DNA of 59,415 nt, taken from Acidimicrobiales bacterium (GTDB lineage: Bacteria; Actinomycetota; Acidimicrobiia; Acidimicrobiales; SZUA-35). The stretch lies in NCBI GenBank assembly GCA_028285495.1, contig JANQPB010000045.1, forward strand, positions 1-59,415. Reading direction: 5' to 3'. The notes beneath the pieces were generated by a model that was not told the origin of the DNA, did not search any database, and saw only the letters and a list, made by a program, of their open reading frames with translations. Shown here in pieces: positions 8,437 to 17,188 of this stretch. The position numbers were made by a program, and so were the translations under genes. The stretch's first letter is position 1. Every line of letters starts with the position of its first letter.

Positions 8437-11173
8437 AGGACGTGGCGGCCAGGAGGGCGAAGGCCAGCAACGTCTCGCCGTGGCTCTGGTGCACGGTGAA
8501 CTCGTTGTACTGGGCCACCGAGTCGACGTCGTACCACTGCCAGAGGTAGGGCAGGTCGGTCGGCGCCGGTGAGACTCCGGCCGGGCCGAGGATGTCGTCG
8601 ACCACCCACTGCTCGTCGGTGATCGAGTTGAGGGCGTGGAAGCCGTAGATGGGCGTGCCAGGCCAGGCGGGGATCCCCCCGTACTTCACGTCGTTGATCT
8701 GTGGGTGGCGAACCGGTTCCTCGCCGATGCCGGTCAGCATCACCCGGCCGAGCGGGTTGGAGCCGAGCGTCACCGACGCCGAGCGGACCGCAGCGGCCCG
8801 GTAGGCGTCGTCGCCGCTCAGGACGTGGGCCCGGAGCAGGCCGGACACCTTCGGCGTGCCGCCGACGCCGAGGCCCCAGATGAGTGGGACGGTCGGGCTC
8901 TCGAGCGTCCAGCCGTACGAGGTCTGGTTGCCGGTCTCGACGATGCCGTCGGCCATCGTCAGGAACCGTCCCTCGAGGTCCTGGCGGATCGCCGGATCGG
9001 TGACCGACTCCTCGGCCTGCAGGTAGAGCCAGGCGGCATCGCACCGGGTATGGGCGTGGCACGAGAGGTTGGTGTCACCGCTGGCGACGAAGGTGGCGCT
9101 GTCGAGGAAGACGTCGTGCCAGCGGGGGTCGGCGGTGGCGGCCAGGAGGGCGGCGGCGGCAACGGCCCGCTGCTCGCCGACCCGCTCTGCGGTGCCGGCT
9201 GGCGGCGTCTGCTGCTCGGCCCACTCCATGGCCCGGCCGGCGGAGTCCAGGAGCCCCCCGGCCCGCAACGGGTCGTATGGCAGGAGGGCCAGGGCGACCT
9301 CGGCCGCCACGCCGGCGTAGACGTAGGTGGAGAAGGGGTCGGGGTCGTAGGCGAGGACCGCCAGATCGTCGGTCCACGAGGCGGCATTGGCCGGCGGGTG
9401 CTCGGTCGCCTCGATACCGCCCCGGATGGCGCCATCGGGGGTCTGCATCCGCTGGAACAGGTCGACGGTCCACAGCGCCTCGTCGAGCAGGTCGGGCGTC
9501 GGGTCGCCGCTCTCGGGGATGTTGAGCTCGAACGACTCGAACCGCTCGGGATACAGCATCACCAGCTGGGCCACGTTGCGGGCCACCCACAGGTGCTGGA
9601 TGCGTCGATCCCAGTCGCCGGCGTCGAAGTGCCCGCCCCAGGCGCCGTCGACCACCAGGTCGGTCCGCAACTCGGCCAGGCGCTCGAAGTCGGTGTTCTC
9701 GGTGTCGGTCTGAGCTGCGAGCAGGCTGTAGTTGCTGGCCCGGACGACGACCCCGTCGTCGGGATGGTACGGACGGGGCCGGACGAACGACGTGAACGGC
9801 GGCGCCAGCTCGATACCGCTGCGCTGGTGGAAGAGCGATCGGGCCACGGTGGCGGCGAGGTCGCTCCACACGTTGGCGTCGACGTCGAAGGGGTGGGAGC
9901 AGCCGACGTCGTCGACACAGACCTGATAGCGACCAGGCTGGTCGAGCGGGGTGAAGTCGAGCTCGATGACCGGGGCGCCGGTGAGATCGCCCCGCTCGAG
10001 CTCGTTACCGCTCGGGCGCAGCTGGCCGGTGCCGGTGAAGGCGTCCTCGCCGGTGTCGACGTCGACGACCCGGAAGCCGGGGTCGGTGACAGTCGTTGCG
10101 GTCGACCCGATGCCGGCGTACCAGCCGGACAGCTGGGCGACCTTCGCCTGGTCGTCTGGGGCGAAGCCGACCTGGTTGACCCGGACGGCCGGCGAGAGGT
10201 TGGTGGCGGGGTCGTAGCGCAGGGTCGAGGCGACCATCGTCGGCGGGGTGATCGTGTACGTTGCGCCGGGTTGCAGCGGTTGGGGCAGCGTGATCACCAG
10301 GTCGTGGACCAGCGCCCAGAGACGGTCCATGTCGCCGTCGAAGCCTCCGTCGGAGGGGCGGGTCAGCGGGCGGACCGCGGTCGGGGCGAGGCCCGTGCCG
10401 TAGGTGGGGTCGTCGGGGGAGGTGATGAGCCAGCCGTCGCCGGCGACCCGACCGACATCGAGCGGTTGGCCGATCAGCCGGTCTGGTCGCCGGATGACGT
10501 CACGCCTGGCCGACACGCCGAGCCCGTAGGTCTCGCCGTTGCGACGGACGACGGGGAAGCCCTTGCGGGAGTCGATGTCGTCGCCGGCGACCGGGTTGTC
10601 GAGGTCGTACGCCTCGAGCGACCCGGCCTCGATCCGACCGGCCTCGACGCGGAGCGCGAGCTCGGTGGAGGAGAACGGTCGGACCCACGATGCCTGGTGG
10701 AGGCCGGTGGCCGACGAGGTGGCGGCGGCCCAGGTCGGGTCGACCTCTCCGCCGCCGACCGCCGTCGGGGTGATCGACCCGTCGGCCAGGCGGAAGCGGA
10801 CGAACACGTCCTGGTAGCCGGTGCCCGAGACCTCGACGTCGGCCCGGTCGGCCGGCGGCTGCCAGTCGACGCCGGCGAAGGTGGGCGTGTCGCTCAGCTG
10901 CATCTGGCGGGCGCCGTCGGGAACCTCGACGGCGACGGTGAGCAGGTGGTCGGGCGACGGCAGGTCCTCGACGACGCTGACCGCGCCCCGCACGTCGTTG
11001 GCCACCGGCGTGAAGGGCGGTGGGGCGTCCTGGCGAAGGGCGTTGGCCGTCGGGTCGCCTCCGCCACCGACGAAGGGCACGTCGATGTCGAACCCGGTCT
11101 GGCGAACGAGGATGGCGACCCCGAGGACGAGGAGCAGGCCGACGCCGACCACCGTCCCTCCGTAGCGATGCAC
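8435..11173 (-). CDS. Glycoside hydrolase family 9 protein, membrane-anchored
   Basis: 912 residues. An N-terminal transmembrane anchor (about 7-23) precedes about 300 residues of beta-rich sequence, a cellulase N-terminal Ig-like domain (about 325-430, starting AVRVNQVGFAPDDQAKVA) and an (alpha/alpha)6 GH9 catalytic domain. The catalytic aspartates lie in DAGDWDR (517-523). The general acid is probably the Glu of YNEFTVHQS near residue 891, matching the NEVAI region of GH9 enzymes. GH9 enzymes cleave beta-1,4-glucans or related polysaccharides. It starts 7 bases after the O-antigen-ligase-like gene ends, so the two are co-transcribed. It more likely trims or releases a self-made exopolysaccharide than digests food. 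Confidence 0.85.
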   Translation of the reverse strand: MHRYGGTVVGVGLLLVLGVAILVRQTGFDIDVPFVGGGGDPTANALRQDAPPPFTPVANDVRGAVSVVEDLPSPDHLLTVAVEVPDGARQMQLSDTPTFAGVDWQPPADRADVEVSGTGYQDVFVRFRLADGSITPTAVGGGEVDPTWAAATSSATGLHQASWVRPFSSTELALRVEAGRIEAGSLEAYDLDNPVAGDDIDSRKGFPVVRRNGETYGLGVSARRDVIRRPDRLIGQPLDVGRVAGDGWLITSPDDPTYGTGLAPTAVRPLTRPSDGGFDGDMDRLWALVHDLVITLPQPLQPGATYTITPPTMVASTLRYDPATNLSPAVRVNQVGFAPDDQAKVAQLSGWYAGIGSTATTVTDPGFRVVDVDTGEDAFTGTGQLRPSGNELERGDLTGAPVIELDFTPLDQPGRYQVCVDDVGCSHPFDVDANVWSDLAATVARSLFHQRSGIELAPPFTSFVRPRPYHPDDGVVVRASNYSLLAAQTDTENTDFERLAELRTDLVVDGAWGGHFDAGDWDRRIQHLWVARNVAQLVMLYPERFESFELNIPESGDPTPDLLDEALWTVDLFQRMQTPDGAIRGGIEATEHPPANAASWTDDLAVLAYDPDPFSTYVYAGVAAEVALALLPYDPLRAGGLLDSAGRAMEWAEQQTPPAGTAERVGEQRAVAAAALLAATADPRWHDVFLDSATFVASGDTNLSCHAHTRCDAAWLYLQAEESVTDPAIRQDLEGRFLTMADGIVETGNQTSYGWTLESPTVPLIWGLGVGGTPKVSGLLRAHVLSGDDAYRAAAVRSASVTLGSNPLGRVMLTGIGEEPVRHPQINDVKYGGIPAWPGTPIYGFHALNSITDEQWVVDDILGPAGVSPAPTDLPYLWQWYDVDSVAQYNEFTVHQSHGETLLAFALLAATS

Positions 11174-11180
11174 GGGCCCG

Positions 11181-12485
11181 CTACCGGTAGGCCCACTTCT
11201 GGTCGGGTTGCTCCCGCCAGGTTGGCCGCCGCAGGGATTCGTCTCGCCGCATGAGGAGGGTCTTGAGGAGTGCGAACACGCCGAGCCAGCCGCCGTAGAA
11301 GGTGTCCTCGGACAGCGACATCAAGAAGTTGGCCGAGAGGATGCAGACGACCCAGATCCCGAGGTCGGGTTGCAGGCTGATGGCCTGCCAGCCCCGCCAG
11401 AGCGTCGACACCCACAGGACCAGGAAGATCCCCAGGCCGACGAAGCCGATCTGCAGGGCCAGGTCGAGGGCGCCGTTGTGGGCGTGGGAGGCGTCGAAGC
11501 CGACCTGGCGCCAGATCTCGGCCGTCTCCGGCGACACGCCCTCACGCCAGAAGAGGGCACCGAACCCGTGACCGAACAGGGGGCGGCGCATGAGCGCGTC
11601 GATCGATGCCTCCCAGATCAGGGTGCGGCCCGAGAGCGTGGTGTCCTTGCCGTAGGCGGAGGTGATGGTGGCGATCGACGACAGGGCGACGGCGACGATG
11701 GCGAGCGCGCCGACGACCGAGCTCAGGAACAGCAGCGTGCTGTTGCGGCGGTCTTCCTTCTGCTGGCTGTGGTAGATCGTCAGCCAGACCCAGGCCACGA
11801 CGACGAAGAAGCCGGCGGAGAGGCCGGTGGCCGACGTCGAGCCGACCATCAGGACCGCGATGACGCCGAGCGTCATCCATTTCACGATCCCGTTTCGATG
11901 GAAGACGAGAATGGTCGGGATGGCGAGCACCAGGAATTCGGTCATGTTGTTCTTGTGATTGAACAGACCGTGCCAGCCGGCGTAGTCGTCGACGCCGCCG
12001 CTCTCCACGCCGACGTGGAGGCGCGTCCACGGGAACAGGATCAACGAGACGACGGTGACGACGAGCACGATCCGGATCGCCCAGATGAGCGCGTCGACCA
12101 GATCCTGCAGCGTGAGGAGGCCGGCCACGATGACGATCGCCAGCATCGCCGGGATGAGCGCCCGGACGCTGGCCTGGGTGGCCACCGGGTCAACCGTCCA
12201 CGTGACCGAGGCGATCGAGATCGTGAAGATGCCGAGGATCGACAGCGAGATCGGGAACTCCATGATCACCCGGCGGGGGGCGAGGAGCGCCGCGCCGAGC
12301 GCGAGCAGCAGGGCAAGCGTGCCGAGCGCCGGGGGGATGATGATCTCCCGGATGGCGCCCATGGTCCAGATCACGCCCCAGACGAGGGCGGCCTGGGCGG
12401 CGAGCGTGCCGACCGGGCCCATGCGATGACCCTGAGCGTCGAACCGCAGGACGCGGTGAGAGTCCGGCTCGAGCTGGGCGACCAC
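11181..12485 (-). CDS. O-antigen ligase / polysaccharide polymerase family protein (Wzy-like)
   Basis: 434 residues with about ten to eleven transmembrane helices and one larger external loop holding the Wzy_C signature (GHGFGALFW, then ASHAHNGALDLALQIGFVG). The His-Asn pair in HAHNG is typical of O-antigen ligases and polymerases, which move polymer between lipid carriers at the outer membrane face. The start is a GTG at 12485. It is the first gene of a two-gene unit with the GH9 protein, suggesting assembly and processing of an extracellular polysaccharide, although no glycosyltransferase or flippase gene is adjacent. Confidence 0.8.
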   Translation of the reverse strand: MVAQLEPDSHRVLRFDAQGHRMGPVGTLAAQAALVWGVIWTMGAIREIIIPPALGTLALLLALGAALLAPRRVIMEFPISLSILGIFTISIASVTWTVDPVATQASVRALIPAMLAIVIVAGLLTLQDLVDALIWAIRIVLVVTVVSLILFPWTRLHVGVESGGVDDYAGWHGLFNHKNNMTEFLVLAIPTILVFHRNGIVKWMTLGVIAVLMVGSTSATGLSAGFFVVVAWVWLTIYHSQQKEDRRNSTLLFLSSVVGALAIVAVALSSIATITSAYGKDTTLSGRTLIWEASIDALMRRPLFGHGFGALFWREGVSPETAEIWRQVGFDASHAHNGALDLALQIGFVGLGIFLVLWVSTLWRGWQAISLQPDLGIWVVCILSANFLMSLSEDTFYGGWLGVFALLKTLLMRRDESLRRPTWREQPDQKWAYR

Positions 12486-12620
12486 GGTGTCACGATATCG
12501 GGCCGCAGTGACGGCGTCAGGGCGGGCCGGTGGTCGATCGATGACGCGTGACGGGCGACCCTGGCCGCCGTGGGCAAGCCTGCCCAGCGGCGCCTCGGGG
12601 TGGGGTGCGGTTGGCCCCGG

Positions 12621-13274
12621 TCAGGCGGTGGGCCGGCCCGAGGTGACGCGCTCGGCGGTGAGATCGGCGGTGTAGCTCTCCTCGAGGTAGCGACGCATGT
12701 CGGCCGGCGGCGTGTCGGTGCCGGCGATGTCGTTGAACATCTCGCAGGCGACGGTGTCGGTCGACTCGGGCCACGAGTCGGGACGCCAGACGCCACCGCG
12801 CCGGAACGCCTTCGCGCAGTGGAGGAAGACGGCGTCGACGTCGACGATGACGGCAACCTTCGGCGTGCGGAGCTCGTCGGCCCAGAGGGCCAGGACGTCG
12901 GGGTCGGTGGTCAGACGGGCGGGGCCGTCGATGCGGAGGGTCTCGTCGCTGCCGGGGACCATGAGGAGGAGCCCGGCCCGAGGGTTCGACACGATGTTGG
13001 TGAGGGAGTCGATCAGGTTGTTGCCGGAGAGGTCGGGCAGGGCGACGCTGGTGCCGCCGGCGAGGACCTTGACCTGGCCGGCCGGGCCGCCCCGGGGGGA
13101 GACATCACAATTGCCGTCGGCGTCCGACGTGGCGAGGCAGCAGAAGGGTGAGGTGGCGACGAAGGCGGCGGTGGCGCCGTCGATCACGGTTCCCTTCTTC
13201 TCCTGGACCCGCTTGCTCGGCTCGCGGTAGAGGCTGCGGAGCTGGTCGAGGGAGGTGATGTCGTGGCTGCCCAT
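12621..13274 (-). CDS. Pyridoxamine 5'-phosphate oxidase family flavoprotein (MSMEG_1061-like)
   Basis: 217 residues from the ATG at 13274; the open frame extends further upstream but crosses the serine tRNA, so that part is not coding. The split-barrel PPOX fold shows CDVSPRGGPAGQVKVL and LLMVPGSDETLRIDGPARL, which contact FMN or F420 in this group. Actinobacterial relatives are flavin- or F420-binding oxidoreductases of uncertain substrate. It is a single gene lying between the polysaccharide unit and tRNA-Ser(GCT). Pyridoxamine phosphate itself is not the likely substrate, because this subfamily differs from true PdxH. Confidence 0.8.
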   Translation of the reverse strand: MGSHDITSLDQLRSLYREPSKRVQEKKGTVIDGATAAFVATSPFCCLATSDADGNCDVSPRGGPAGQVKVLAGGTSVALPDLSGNNLIDSLTNIVSNPRAGLLLMVPGSDETLRIDGPARLTTDPDVLALWADELRTPKVAVIVDVDAVFLHCAKAFRRGGVWRPDSWPESTDTVACEMFNDIAGTDTPPADMRRYLEESYTADLTAERVTSGRPTA

Positions 13275-13344
13275 GCCATCGAGTCTGGGAGGGGGAGGAC
13301 CGCGGGTCAAGAGCGACGGGGGCGCTACACTGACGACCTCACCT

Positions 13345-13433
13345 GGAGAGGTGACAGAGTATGGCCGATTGTGCCTCCCTGCTAAGGAGGTGTCTGCGCA
13401 AGTGGACCGTGGGTTCAAATCCCACCCTCTCCG
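13345..13433 (+). tRNA. tRNA-Ser(GCT)
   Basis: Acceptor stem GGAGAGG pairs with CCTCTCC at 13426-13432. The anticodon arm is CCTCC-CTGCTAA-GGAGG with anticodon GCT. There is a long variable arm and a T-loop GGTTCAAATCC. The discriminator is G and CCA is not encoded. A hairpin terminator follows directly, and accessory-looking DNA with an integrase remnant lies downstream. Confidence 0.96.
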
Positions 13434-13441
13434 CTCTTGAG

Positions 13442-13479
13442 ACCCGCTCAAACCCCACAGGTTGAGCGGGTTTCCCCTT
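13442..13479 (+). terminator. Intrinsic terminator after tRNA-Ser(GCT)
   Basis: ACCCGCTCAA (13442-13451) pairs perfectly with TTGAGCGGGT (13462-13471), with a 10-base loop, followed by TTCCCCTTTT. The position right after the tRNA and the T-rich tract support rho-independent termination. Confidence 0.8.
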
Positions 13480-13615
13480 TTGGCCTCAAGCGCTGCGTCG
13501 TTTGATCGAGGGTGAACGCACGTGCCTGGGAGCCACGCGGGGAGCCGCGGCTCCAGGGTCCAGGGACACGGGTCCAGGGACGGCAAACCGAAGGGTGTGG
13601 GAGGAAGACTGCTAG

Positions 13616-14161
13616 CTAATCCTCCTCAGGCCGCAGCTGCTTCCGTCGTGCCTCCTGTCTGGATCGGAACGCCTCGATACGAGCTTCCTCGCCCACAGAT
13701 GGCAGATCGACCTTCGGCGCACCGACCACACGTCGGCAGATCTCCCAGAACCGTTCCTGGGCTCCCTCGTCGTCGTACAGGAGCTTCCGATACAGCTCCA
13801 GGTCCATCTCAGGCCAATAGGAAGCGTTGAAGCACATGTCGACGTGCTCTCCCATCGGCAGGAGCGCAGAGACCAACTCCTCGTCGCCTAGTAGCGAAAG
13901 TCGTTGGCTGGCGTTGTTCATCTCGATGCCTCCGCCATCAAAGAAGGCTCCGAGCCGGTCCTTGGTCGGAAACTTCTCAGGGTCGACGTAGCCGCCCCAT
14001 CCGATGTAGGTCCTTGTGACTTTGTTGCGAGCAGTCAAATAGTCGGCAGCCGCCCGAAGTGTCTGCTCCCGCAACCATGCTTGCTTCGAGTGTCGGCGTT
14101 CCAGCTGCCGATCTATTGCAACTACAACCAAGGCCGACAAGGCGCCAATGAGCACTTCCAC
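13616..14161 (-). CDS. Hypothetical protein with N-terminal hydrophobic segment
   Basis: 181 residues. A short hydrophobic N-terminus (MEVLIGALSALVVVAID) is followed by basic, helical sequence (QLERRHSKQAWLREQTLRAA), then an acidic, tryptophan- and tyrosine-containing domain and a basic tail. It looks like a single-pass membrane protein with a cytoplasmic helical domain. I recognise no family. Codon use is visibly less GC-rich than the backbone genes. It sits between tRNA-Ser(GCT) and an integrase remnant, which together suggest island cargo. Confidence 0.6.
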   Translation of the reverse strand: MEVLIGALSALVVVAIDRQLERRHSKQAWLREQTLRAAADYLTARNKVTRTYIGWGGYVDPEKFPTKDRLGAFFDGGGIEMNNASQRLSLLGDEELVSALLPMGEHVDMCFNASYWPEMDLELYRKLLYDDEGAQERFWEICRRVVGAPKVDLPSVGEEARIEAFRSRQEARRKQLRPEED

Positions 14162-14216
14162 ACAGTGACGTTAGACCAGCGGCGCCAGGGTCCCCAGTGC
14201 TGCTGGCTGTGGCGAT

Positions 14217-14399
14217 CTAGTCCGAAGGGCCGAGCGCCGACGGCCCGGCCAACTTGTGCCTGTACACAACCGCGATCATTCGCTCCGACATACCCGCCCA
14301 GTCAGCGATGGCCCAAGCCGAGTGGCCAGCTTCCGCATGCAGGCTGATCGCCGTGTGGCGCAGCTCGTACGGCGAACGGCCGGCGACACCCCGACCCGA
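14217..14399 (-). pseudogene. Tyrosine recombinase (integrase) C-terminal remnant
   Basis: The last 53 codons before the stop at 14217 encode a recognisable tyrosine-recombinase end: PYELRHTAISLHAEAG contains the conserved R-H pair, followed by IADWAGMSERMI and the putative nucleophile tyrosine in VYRHKL. Upstream the frame is not integrase-like, so box I and the SAM-like DNA-binding domain are gone. This is a decayed integrase. Its place within 0.8 kb of tRNA-Ser(GCT) fits an old integration event at that tRNA. I found no convincing att repeat by eye. Confidence 0.65.
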
Positions 14400-14427
14400 C
14401 GGCACAGAGCAGCAAGTGCTTGAGGCA

Positions 14428-14688
14428 TCAACCAGTAGTCGAGCGGCGTCCGGATCTCGGTCGCCGCGACGAAGACGGGATCGAACAGCGGGTCGAAGTC
14501 GAATGACCGAAAGAGAAGTCGGGCATGAGCCGCGGGTGGGGGTAGCTGGAGAGGCCGTTGCCCTCGACCCGCACGCTCGGTTGCCGCTCCTCAGCGGTCG
14601 ATTGGCCAGAAGCAAGACCGCCGGCGCCGAGCGCGAGCAGGCTGGCCAACACGAGCATGACCACCGACCGTGCGACGAGCGACGGCAT
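14428..14688 (-). CDS. Short signal-peptide ORF, possibly a gene fragment
   Basis: 86 residues from the ATG at 14688. The N-terminus is a good export signal (LVARSVVMLVLASLLALGAGGLASGQS). The rest is short, with a low-complexity Arg/Ser tail that looks out of frame. In another frame the same bases read DFDPLFDPVFVAATEIRTPL, which looks more protein-like, so a frameshift may have split an original secreted protein. It lies directly upstream of the integrase remnant in decayed DNA. No family recognised. Confidence 0.3.
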   Translation of the reverse strand: MPSLVARSVVMLVLASLLALGAGGLASGQSTAEERQPSVRVEGNGLSSYPHPRLMPDFSFGHSTSTRCSIPSSSRRPRSGRRSTTG

Positions 14689-15151
14689 CGTCCGGCGCCG
14701 GAACGACAACGTCGATTCGACGAACGGCGGCATGCCGTGACTCTCGCACATGAAGAGCCATGCTGCGAGTCCTCTTTGTGGTAGAGGCCGTCGAAATCAC
14801 GGCCCCAAAAGACCGTCCCCATTTGGGCAAGAGACGCATGGCGGGCGGCGGCTCCATTGGCGACAAGACCGAGGACTTGCGCTCGAGCACACCGGCAAAG
14901 AGCGCTTGCCATCCATAAGCTGTTCGAACGATCGCCTGCGCCAGAGCCCGCAGGCGACGCGTGTCGCAACGCCGGTGGTGAGCTCGGGGTCGATGCACCT
15001 GCTCGCTCGTGCGCCCGGCCGGGTTGCACTAGCGTCCCGGGCGGGTCGGCGGAGGAGGAGTCGTGGCCGGGTTCCACTGTTGGGGTGTTGCGCTGCTCCC
15101 GGCGAGCCGGCGTCGGGATCACCTCGCGCACGACGAGACCGGGAGGCGGCG
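14689..15151. other. Non-coding or degenerate interval
   Basis: About 460 bases between the accessory patch and the patatin gene. Open frames cross it on both strands but none has a start with a ribosome-binding site or recognisable protein content. I see no RNA gene or strong repeat. Confidence 0.4.
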
Positions 15152-16726
15152 ATGACCACCACCGCCGAGCTCCTCGCCCGGTGCCGCATCTTCGCCGAGT
15201 TCCCGCCAGCCCTGCTGGCGGAGTTGGCGGCGATGGCCTCGGTCGAGGAGGTTCCGGCTGGGCGGCGGGTCACGACCGCCGGCCATGCACCGGACGAGCT
15301 CGTCGTCGTTGCCGCCGGGCGATTCCGGGTCGAGTCGGCAGGTGATGAGGTCGCCCAGCTCGGGGTCGGCGATGCCATCGGCGAGATCAGCCTCATCGAC
15401 GACGGCGTCGCCTCGGCCGATGCCGTCGCCCTCCGCCCCTCGCTCGTCGTCGAGCTGCCCATCGCCTCGATCCGCGAGCTCCTGCTGCAGCAGTCGGAGA
15501 GCCTCCTCGGGCTGGCGGCGATCCTGGCCGAGCGGCTCCGCGACCGCAACCGGCAACCCGGACCCGGCTCGCCCCGAGTGGTGGCGGTGCGGGGTGGGCC
15601 GGAAACCGGCGCGCTGATCGACGCGCTGCTGGCCGCCAACCCCCAGGCCAGGGTCGCCGACTCCGACCGTCGGATCTGGGAGCTCGAACCCGACCACCTG
15701 GTGCTCGTCGACGGCGAGCGGACCGACACGCTGTCCGACGTCGAGCTGATCGTGCGGGGCGCCGGCCGACCCGTGCCCGAGCAACGCTCACCGAGACGCC
15801 TCGACCTCCACCTGCCCGGCCGGCCGGCGCAGCCGCTGTCGCCGGGCGCGTCGCTGTCGATCGCGGTCGACCCGTCCGATCCGGCGAGCGTCGAGCGGCT
15901 GACCCGGCTGGCGGTCGGCGGGGCCGAAGCCCTCGTCCTCGGCGGTGGAGGCTGGCGGACCTCGGCAACGCTCGGCGTCCTCGAGGAGCTCGATACAGCC
16001 GGGTTCTCCTACGACCTCATCGTCGGGGTCAGCGCCATGTCGCCGACGGCGGTCCTCGTCGGCCACGAGGAACCCTTCGACGAGATCATGGCCAGAGCAC
16101 AACGGTTCGCGGCCGACATCCGACTCGGGCGAGACCTCTGGCCGTCGTCTTCGTCGATCACCACCGGCCGCTCGCTGACCGGCGCAGCCCGGCGGGCCTG
16201 CGGCGACCTCCGGCTTGAGGACCTGGCCCGACCGGTGCTGGTCGGCGTCAGCAGCGTGACCACCGGCCGGGTGCTCGGCGTGCGTGAGGGCCCGGCCTGG
16301 CGGGCGGTGCGAGCCAGCGCCTCCCTGCCGGCGGTCTTCCCGCCGATGCCGATCGGCGACGAGCTGTGCGTCGACGGTGGTGTCATCGACAACCTCCCCG
16401 TCGACCTGGTCAACCAGACGCTGCCCGACCCGGTGGTGACCGCGGTCTCCGTCGGCCGCCCGGGTGACCTCGACGTCGGGACCTTCGACGAGGACGGCGT
16501 GGTCTCCCGCACCCGCTGGCCCACGACGCCGAGCCAGGTGGCGAGCCTCATCACCGCCTGTGCCCGCAGTCGGGCCGACGTCGCACCGTGCGACCACCTC
16601 ATCGAGCCGGACATCGGCGACGCCAGCCTCTTCGATGCCAGCCAGTTCGAGGAGGCCCTCGAACGAGGTCGACGAGCGGGGCGGGCCCACGTCGAGCACC
16701 GTCGCCGGGCCACCGGCGCCGAGTAG
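15152..16726 (+). CDS. Cyclic-nucleotide-domain / patatin-like phospholipase fusion with altered catalytic motifs
   Basis: 524 residues. The ATG at 15152 follows GGGAGG. Residues 1-130 are a cNMP-binding beta-barrel (VVAAGRFRV, then GDAIGEISLID), but the phosphate-binding Arg of the cassette appears replaced (ASADAV). Residues 255-500 are patatin-like, as in bacterial NTE/RssA proteins: the oxyanion loop reads GGGGWRTSATLGVL (264-277) rather than GGGGARG, the nucleophile elbow reads GVSAM (292-296) rather than GxSxG, and the DGG of the catalytic dyad is intact (408-410). Patatin enzymes hydrolyse phospholipids or lysophospholipids. Here Ser294 and Asp408 remain but the elbow glycine is Met, so activity is uncertain. 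It could be a lipid-binding pseudoenzyme. Confidence 0.8.
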   Translation: MTTTAELLARCRIFAEFPPALLAELAAMASVEEVPAGRRVTTAGHAPDELVVVAAGRFRVESAGDEVAQLGVGDAIGEISLIDDGVASADAVALRPSLVVELPIASIRELLLQQSESLLGLAAILAERLRDRNRQPGPGSPRVVAVRGGPETGALIDALLAANPQARVADSDRRIWELEPDHLVLVDGERTDTLSDVELIVRGAGRPVPEQRSPRRLDLHLPGRPAQPLSPGASLSIAVDPSDPASVERLTRLAVGGAEALVLGGGGWRTSATLGVLEELDTAGFSYDLIVGVSAMSPTAVLVGHEEPFDEIMARAQRFAADIRLGRDLWPSSSSITTGRSLTGAARRACGDLRLEDLARPVLVGVSSVTTGRVLGVREGPAWRAVRASASLPAVFPPMPIGDELCVDGGVIDNLPVDLVNQTLPDPVVTAVSVGRPGDLDVGTFDEDGVVSRTRWPTTPSQVASLITACARSRADVAPCDHLIEPDIGDASLFDASQFEEALERGRRAGRAHVEHRRRATGAE

Positions 16727-16805
16727 GCCGTCCCGTCAGGCGGGGGTCGACCCCGACCGTCCGGCGATTGACAGGTCGCCTGCCGCACCGGCGATACTCC
16801 CAACC

Positions 16806-17093
16806 ATGACTGCCTATGCGATCGTGCGCGTCACGGTGACCGACCCCGAGCGATACGCCGCCTACATGGCGCTCTCGCCCGGGGCGATCGAAGCGTACGG
16901 CGGGAGGTTCGTCGCCCGCGGCGGCGCCACCGAGGTCCTGGAGGGCGAACCCGAGGACCGCCGGATCGTCCTGGTCGAGTTCCCGTCGATGGAGGCCGCT
17001 CGCACCTTCTACGACTCGCCCGAGTACCGGGAGGCACGAGCCGCCCGCGATGGCGCAGCGGTCATGGAGATGCTGATCGTCGAGGGCGTCTGA
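16806..17093 (+). CDS. DUF1330 family protein
   Basis: 95 residues with the dimeric alpha/beta-barrel pattern of DUF1330 (AIVRVTVTDPERYAAY, later LVEFPSMEAARTFYDSPEY). The family is related to small ABM/EthD-type proteins and has no established reaction. It sits between the patatin fusion and the zinc alcohol dehydrogenase, in the same direction and spaced 79 and 95 bases, so it may be co-transcribed with either. A second DUF1330 paralogue lies at 44.6 kb beside an SDR. Confidence 0.85.
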   Translation: MTAYAIVRVTVTDPERYAAYMALSPGAIEAYGGRFVARGGATEVLEGEPEDRRIVLVEFPSMEAARTFYDSPEYREARAARDGAAVMEMLIVEGV

Positions 17094-17188
17094 CCGACCG
17101 GACCGCCGCTCCCGCCGGATGGTGGCGGCGAAAGGAAGGTGACAGAATCGCCGACACGGCCGCAGCGCCAACCGAGGAGCAGGGAACC

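Noticed and set aside
8636..11254. 872-codon plus-strand open frame over the GH9 gene
   Set aside because: It mirrors the GH9 coding sequence. The GH9 motifs are on the minus strand, and this frame has only Gly/Val/Asp-rich filler.
13275..13586. N-terminal extension of the PPOX protein
   Set aside because: It would cross the serine tRNA gene. The ATG at 13274 fits the family start.
14400..15131. Full-length integrase gene
   Set aside because: Only the last 53 codons look like integrase. Upstream the frame is compositional noise, so it was called a remnant.
14750..15151. Long N-terminal extension of the patatin fusion
   Set aside because: The extension is low-complexity with no cNMP content. 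ATG 15152 with GGGAGG and the immediate start of the cNMP domain are better.
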